Origin: SAR92 clade bacterium H921
GTDB taxonomy: Bacteria; Pseudomonadota; Gammaproteobacteria; Pseudomonadales; Porticoccaceae
Direction of reading: 5' to 3'
Assembly (NCBI GenBank): GCA_025153755.1
Contig: JAOALD010000001.1
Span: forward strand, 868,001-932,000
DNA length: 64,000 bases
Position 1 is the stretch's first letter, and the number at the start of each line of letters is the position of its first letter. The position numbers and the translations under genes are program-made. Under the pieces are notes generated by a model. The model did not search any database, was not told where the DNA came from, and saw only the letters and a list, made by a program, of their open reading frames with translations. Below are positions 60,142-64,000 of this stretch, in pieces.

Positions 60142-61530
60142 TTGGAGTTTGATTGGCGTTTAAAGTTAGGTCTCAAGCCCAAGCGGCGCTGCTGCTGGGG
60201 ACTGCGCTGGTCTTTTTTCTGGGTGCTGGCCACAGTGATGACAACTCTTGGGCCTCTTTACTCGGCGGTCTCTGTAGCAGCCAATGTAGAGTCCGTCAGA
60301 TTGTGGCGGGCACCGGATAAAACGCGGTTAGTCTTTGACCTCAGCAGCGCGGTAGATCATCAGCTAATTACTCTAGTTAAACCAGATAGACTAGTTATCG
60401 ATATTGCCGATGTCGCGTTAAAAACTAGTTTGGATAGCCTCGATCTAAGCACCACGTCCATCGCCAAAATCCGCCATGCAGTGCGCAATAAAACTGGACT
60501 GCGTGTCGTGCTTGATCTCAGGAGTAAAATTAGTCCCAAGAGTTTCAGTCTTTCAGCTAATGAGCAATATGGTAATCGACTGGTGATTGACTTATATGAT
60601 AAAAAATCATCGGTTAGTCGCTCTGTAGAAGAGGTTATCGAACAGAAAAATCGTAAAATTATTATCGCTATTGATGCTGGCCATGGTGGCGAGGATCCGG
60701 GCGCATTGGGTCCAAGGCGCGTGCGCGAAAAAGTGGTGGCTCTGCAAATTGCTCAAAAATTAGAGGCCCTTTTTGATAGCAACCCTTACTTTCAAGGGGA
60801 GTTAATACGTACGGGAGACTACTATATTTCCCTGCCAAAACGGACCAAAATTGCCCATGATAAACGGGCCGATTTTTTTATCTCTATTCACGCAGATGCC
60901 TTTACTAATCCTAAAGCTTACGGTGCCTCGGTTTATGCGCTATCGACTAAAGGGGCAACGAGTGAAGCGGCTACTATATTGGCGGCCAAGGAAAACCGGG
61001 CTGATTTAATTGGCGGTGCTAGTTCGCTAAGTCTTAACGACTATCCAGATGATGTGCTAAAAGGTGTGCTGTTGGATCTGTCTCAGACCGCAACTGTAAG
61101 CAGCAGTCTGGATGCGGGTAAATATGTGCTTAAAAATATGGGTGGCGTTGCTAGGCTCCATAAAAAGAAGGTCGAACAGGCTGGCTTTATGGTGCTTAAA
61201 TCGCCAGATGTTCCCTCGCTGCTGATAGAAACTGGCTTTATATCTAACCCCAAAGAAGCCCGTGATCTAAGTACTCGCAGCTACCAGAGAAAAATGGCTA
61301 ATGCTATTTATCAGGGACTTGTAAAGTACTATGCAGATAGCCCGCCGGTAGGAACTTTGCTAGCAAAAAATGACGGTAATATTGAGCAGAGCTATGTCAT
61401 AGCGCGCGGCGATACGCTGTCTGAGATTGCAGCTCGTTATAACACCTCAGTCAGAAAAATCGTGCGCCACAATAAAATGAAATCCAGTTCTATTCGAGTT
61501 GGACAGAAAATTTTAATCCCCTCTAGTTAA
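60142..61530 (+). CDS. amiB: N-acetylmuramoyl-L-alanine amidase AmiB/AmiC type
   Basis: The 462-residue periplasmic amidase cleaves septal peptidoglycan during cell separation. A signal sequence (about 14-48) is followed by an AMIN domain (about 52-155), the Amidase_3 zinc domain (IDAGHGGEDPGALG, FISIHADAF, SLLIETGFISNP) and a C-terminal LysM domain (YVIARGDTLSEIAARYN). The start is TTG with GGAG 6 bases before it. Pseudomonas and E. coli AmiB have the same place before mutL. Confidence 0.94.
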   Translation: MEFDWRLKLGLKPKRRCCWGLRWSFFWVLATVMTTLGPLYSAVSVAANVESVRLWRAPDKTRLVFDLSSAVDHQLITLVKPDRLVIDIADVALKTSLDSLDLSTTSIAKIRHAVRNKTGLRVVLDLRSKISPKSFSLSANEQYGNRLVIDLYDKKSSVSRSVEEVIEQKNRKIIIAIDAGHGGEDPGALGPRRVREKVVALQIAQKLEALFDSNPYFQGELIRTGDYYISLPKRTKIAHDKRADFFISIHADAFTNPKAYGASVYALSTKGATSEAATILAAKENRADLIGGASSLSLNDYPDDVLKGVLLDLSQTATVSSSLDAGKYVLKNMGGVARLHKKKVEQAGFMVLKSPDVPSLLIETGFISNPKEARDLSTRSYQRKMANAIYQGLVKYYADSPPVGTLLAKNDGNIEQSYVIARGDTLSEIAARYNTSVRKIVRHNKMKSSSIRVGQKILIPSS

Positions 61531-61542
61531 AGGTCCGCAAGT

Positions 61543-63372
61543 ATGTCTGGTATCAAGATACTCAGCCCACAGCTGGCCAATCAGATTGCTGCTGGTGAGG
61601 TAGTGGAACGCCCCGCTTCTGTGCTAAAAGAGCTAGTGGAAAATAGCCTTGATGCTGGGGCTAAACGCATTGATATAGATATAGAGCAGGGCGGCGTCAA
61701 ACTGATTAAAATTCGTGACGATGGCCATGGTATTCCCGAGCATGAATTGGCTCTAGCACTCAGCCGCCATGCAACGAGCAAAATTGATAATCTAGAAGAT
61801 TTAGAAGCTGTCGCAACGCTGGGCTTTCGTGGAGAAGCGCTGGCCAGCATTGCCTCGGTATCGCGCCTGGCACTGACCTCTAACGCTGGCGGCAGCAATG
61901 CATGGAAGGCGGTGTCCGAGGGGCGAGATATGGAGGTGGAACTACAGCCTGCTGCGCACCCTCAGGGTACCAGTGTTGAGGTGCGTGATTTATTTTTTAA
62001 TACGCCAGCGCGGCGTAAATTTTTACGAACTGAGAACACCGAATACAATCGCATCGACGACAGTATTAAAAAGTTGGCTTTAAGCCGCATGGATATTGCC
62101 TTTAGTCTTCGTCATAACCAGCGCGCTCAGCTAAGTTTAAGGCCTGCGACTAGCCAGGCAGAGCAGGAAAAACGGGTGGCGGATATCTGTGGCCCGGCGT
62201 TCATGAAAGAAGCCTTGTATGTCGATAATAATCGCACAGGAATTCGACTTTGGGGTTGGATGGGGTTACCAACTTTTTCCCGCAGTCAGACTGATTTACA
62301 GCACTTTTTTGTGAATGGACGGGCAATTCGTGACAAGGTGGTTTCCCACGCCGTGCGTCAGGCCTATCAGGATGTGTTGTACCATGGCCGTCACCCAGCC
62401 TTTGTGCTATTTCTAGAAATTGAGCCTGCAGATGTGGATGTCAATGTGCATCCGACCAAACATGAGGTGCGCTTTCGGGACAGCCGGTCTATTCACGGGT
62501 TTGTCTACAGCACATTGCATCGAGCTCTTTCTCAGGATCGGCCTCAGGATCATTTGCAGGCTTCTGATCTGGCAGCTAATAGCAACCAAGATGCGGAGCA
62601 ACAGGCAGGTCAGTCAACAATTCAATTCCCTTTTGCGCCTCTAACTAAATCGGACGGCGCGCCTTTGCAAGAAGCCTATGCGCAGAGATCTGACTATAGG
62701 GCGCGGGCCCAGAGTTTTGGCGTTAATACACCCATATCGGCTTATCAGAGTCTCTACGCAACGGAAATGCCAGCAGAAGAGGGTGATATTCCGCCTATGG
62801 GCTTTGCTATTGCCCAACTCAAAGGTATTTATATTCTGGCTGAAAATATGCAGGGTTTAATTGTTGTAGATATGCACGCGGCCCATGAACGCATTATCTA
62901 CGAGCGTATGAAAACTGCATTCGATGATCAGGGCTTGGTCTCGCAGCCGCTATTGGTGCCAGAGAGTCTGTCTGTTAGTCAGCGAGAAGCAGATATGGCC
63001 GAGCAGAGTGCTGAGGTTTTTAACCAGCTTGGTTTTGTGGTTGAGCGGGCGGCTACAGAAAGTATTATTGTACGAGAAATTCCAGCTATTTTAAGGGGTT
63101 CTGAAGTTGAGGCTCTGCTGCGTGATGTAATTTCCGATCTTATTGCGCATGGTACGTCAGAGCGTATTAGGCATCATATCAATGAAATTTTATCGACTAT
63201 GGCCTGTCATGGTTCAGTGCGTGCCAACCGCAGGCTCAGTGTGCCAGAGATGAACGCACTCCTGCGAGATATGGAGGCAACTGAGCGCAGCGGCCAGTGT
63301 AACCACGGTCGTCCTACCTGGTCTCAAATGACCCTCGATGAGTTAGATAAGCTCTTTTTGCGGGGCCGTTAG
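61543..63372 (+). CDS. mutL: DNA mismatch repair protein MutL
   Basis: The 609-residue GHKL ATPase connects MutS recognition to MutH/UvrD or other effectors. [11 protein letters not shown] (Mg/ATP), [18 protein letters not shown] and [14 protein letters not shown] are intact. The C-terminal dimerisation domain has [13 protein letters not shown] and CNHGRPTW; I see no DQHAxxERxxYE-type metal-binding endonuclease motif pair like that of Gram-positive MutL. It starts 12 bases after amiB. Confidence 0.97.
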   Translation: MSGIKILSPQLANQIAAGEVVERPASVLKELVENSLDAGAKRIDIDIEQGGVKLIKIRDDGHGIPEHELALALSRHATSKIDNLEDLEAVATLGFRGEALASIASVSRLALTSNAGGSNAWKAVSEGRDMEVELQPAAHPQGTSVEVRDLFFNTPARRKFLRTENTEYNRIDDSIKKLALSRMDIAFSLRHNQRAQLSLRPATSQAEQEKRVADICGPAFMKEALYVDNNRTGIRLWGWMGLPTFSRSQTDLQHFFVNGRAIRDKVVSHAVRQAYQDVLYHGRHPAFVLFLEIEPADVDVNVHPTKHEVRFRDSRSIHGFVYSTLHRALSQDRPQDHLQASDLAANSNQDAEQQAGQSTIQFPFAPLTKSDGAPLQEAYAQRSDYRARAQSFGVNTPISAYQSLYATEMPAEEGDIPPMGFAIAQLKGIYILAENMQGLIVVDMHAAHERIIYERMKTAFDDQGLVSQPLLVPESLSVSQREADMAEQSAEVFNQLGFVVERAATESIIVREIPAILRGSEVEALLRDVISDLIAHGTSERIRHHINEILSTMACHGSVRANRRLSVPEMNALLRDMEATERSGQCNHGRPTWSQMTLDELDKLFLRGR

Positions 63373-63376
63373 AGGC

Positions 63377-64000
63377 GTGGCTATACCAGCTTTACCCCCC
63401 GCCATCTTTGTGATGGGTCCAACTGCTAGCGGCAAGACCGACCTGGCTATCGCACTGCGCCAACAACTGCCAGTTGAGCTGATTAATGTGGATTCAGCGC
63501 AGGTTTATCGCCAACTGGATATTGGTAGTGCCAAACCCGATGCTCAGACACTGGCTATCGCACCTCATCGCCTGATTGATATTCGTGACCCTGTCGACGT
63601 ATACAGCGCGGCGGACTTTCTTGCTGATGCACGTCGTGAAATGGCTGATATAACCGCTGCGGGACGCATTCCACTGCTTGTGGGTGGCAGCATGATGTAC
63701 TTTAAGCTGTTAATTGAAGGTCTGTCTAAAATGCCTAAGGCAGATCAGCATATTCGTCAAAAAATTGAGCAGCGAGCCTCCGAATCTGGTTGGCCGAGCC
63801 TCTATGAGGAGTTGCGGCAAGTCGACCCGCAGACCGCTAGCCGTCTGCACCCTAATCACTCCCAGAGAATTCAGCGGGCACTCGAGGTATATATGATAAC
63901 GGGGACACCGATGTCTGCTTTGCAGGCTGAGCCCCCTCTAGGCGGGCTACAGCAAGATTACCACATTCAACAGTTGGCGCTGATGCCAGAAAATCGTGAG
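63377..64000 (+). CDS. miaA: tRNA dimethylallyltransferase (3' end outside window)
   Basis: The frame is open to the window edge (208 codons). The enzyme adds dimethylallyl to A37 of UNN-decoding tRNAs. Visible are the P-loop [11 protein letters not shown], the [16 protein letters not shown] motif, [18 protein letters not shown] and [20 protein letters not shown] at 63377, four bases after mutL, matches the usual N-terminus (LPPAIFVMG). hfq and hflX usually follow in this group but are beyond the window. Confidence 0.95.
   Translation, partial: MAIPALPPAIFVMGPTASGKTDLAIALRQQLPVELINVDSAQVYRQLDIGSAKPDAQTLAIAPHRLIDIRDPVDVYSAADFLADARREMADITAAGRIPLLVGGSMMYFKLLIEGLSKMPKADQHIRQKIEQRASESGWPSLYEELRQVDPQTASRLHPNHSQRIQRALEVYMITGTPMSALQAEPPLGGLQQDYHIQQLALMPENRE

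Overview
The window is a gene-dense stretch of a gammaproteobacterial chromosome. GC content looks close to 50 percent by eye and is even throughout. I saw no phage, insertion sequence, CRISPR array, rRNA or tRNA. Several blocks keep the gene order known from Pseudomonas and its marine relatives: divergent nadB and rpoE-rseABC-mucD; lepA-lepB-rnc-era-recO-acpS; mrcA divergent from pilMNOPQ-aroK-aroB followed by gltBD and hemE; psd-rhdA and rsgA-orn-queG; and nnr-tsaE-amiB-mutL-miaA. Together with heme A synthase and a catabolic Rieske oxygenase cluster, this suggests a free-living aerobic, type IV-piliated marine gammaproteobacterium, perhaps of the Cellvibrionales/SAR92 type. That placement is an inference.

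Positions 1-8242 (minus strand) form the accessory part. A seven-gene operon reads E1 alpha, E1 beta, E2 and E3 of a 2-oxoacid dehydrogenase complex, then a DUF35 OB-fold protein, a thiolase-fold protein and a Rieske oxygenase that runs off the window. An adrenodoxin-type ferredoxin gene lies just upstream with its own promoter and terminator. The set looks like a pathway that hydroxylates an unknown substrate, processes acyl-CoA intermediates and oxidises a 2-oxoacid. The E2 has two tandem E3-binding domains. The operon and ferredoxin promoters resemble each other.

Positions 8444-15460 hold a small cytochrome c, heme A synthase, a MATE transporter, uracil-DNA glycosylase, a small membrane protein, an unusually short YgfZ, SdhE, a YgfX-like protein and NadB. 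Positions 15667-19998 are the envelope-stress sigma factor with its regulators and the periplasmic protease MucD. Positions 20142-33185 are mostly housekeeping genes for translation, the signal peptidase, RNase III, DNA repair, acyl carrier protein activation, cysteine synthesis, nucleotides and undecaprenol recycling. Among them is a lysine/alanine-rich histone H1-like gene with a 30-bp tandem repeat.

Positions 33257-39701 carry trpS, a cytochrome c5-like lipoprotein, hslO, hslR, a HAD phosphatase and the class A penicillin-binding protein. Positions 39839-46206 are the pilus alignment and secretin operon fused to the shikimate genes. Positions 46427-64000 carry glutamate synthase, hemE, phosphatidylserine decarboxylase, a rhodanese, RsgA, oligoribonuclease, queuosine synthesis, metabolite repair, tRNA t6A synthesis, cell-wall amidase, mismatch repair and the 5' two-thirds of miaA. 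Many operon neighbours overlap by 1-4 bases (TAATG, ATGA, GTGA, TTGA), which points to translational coupling.
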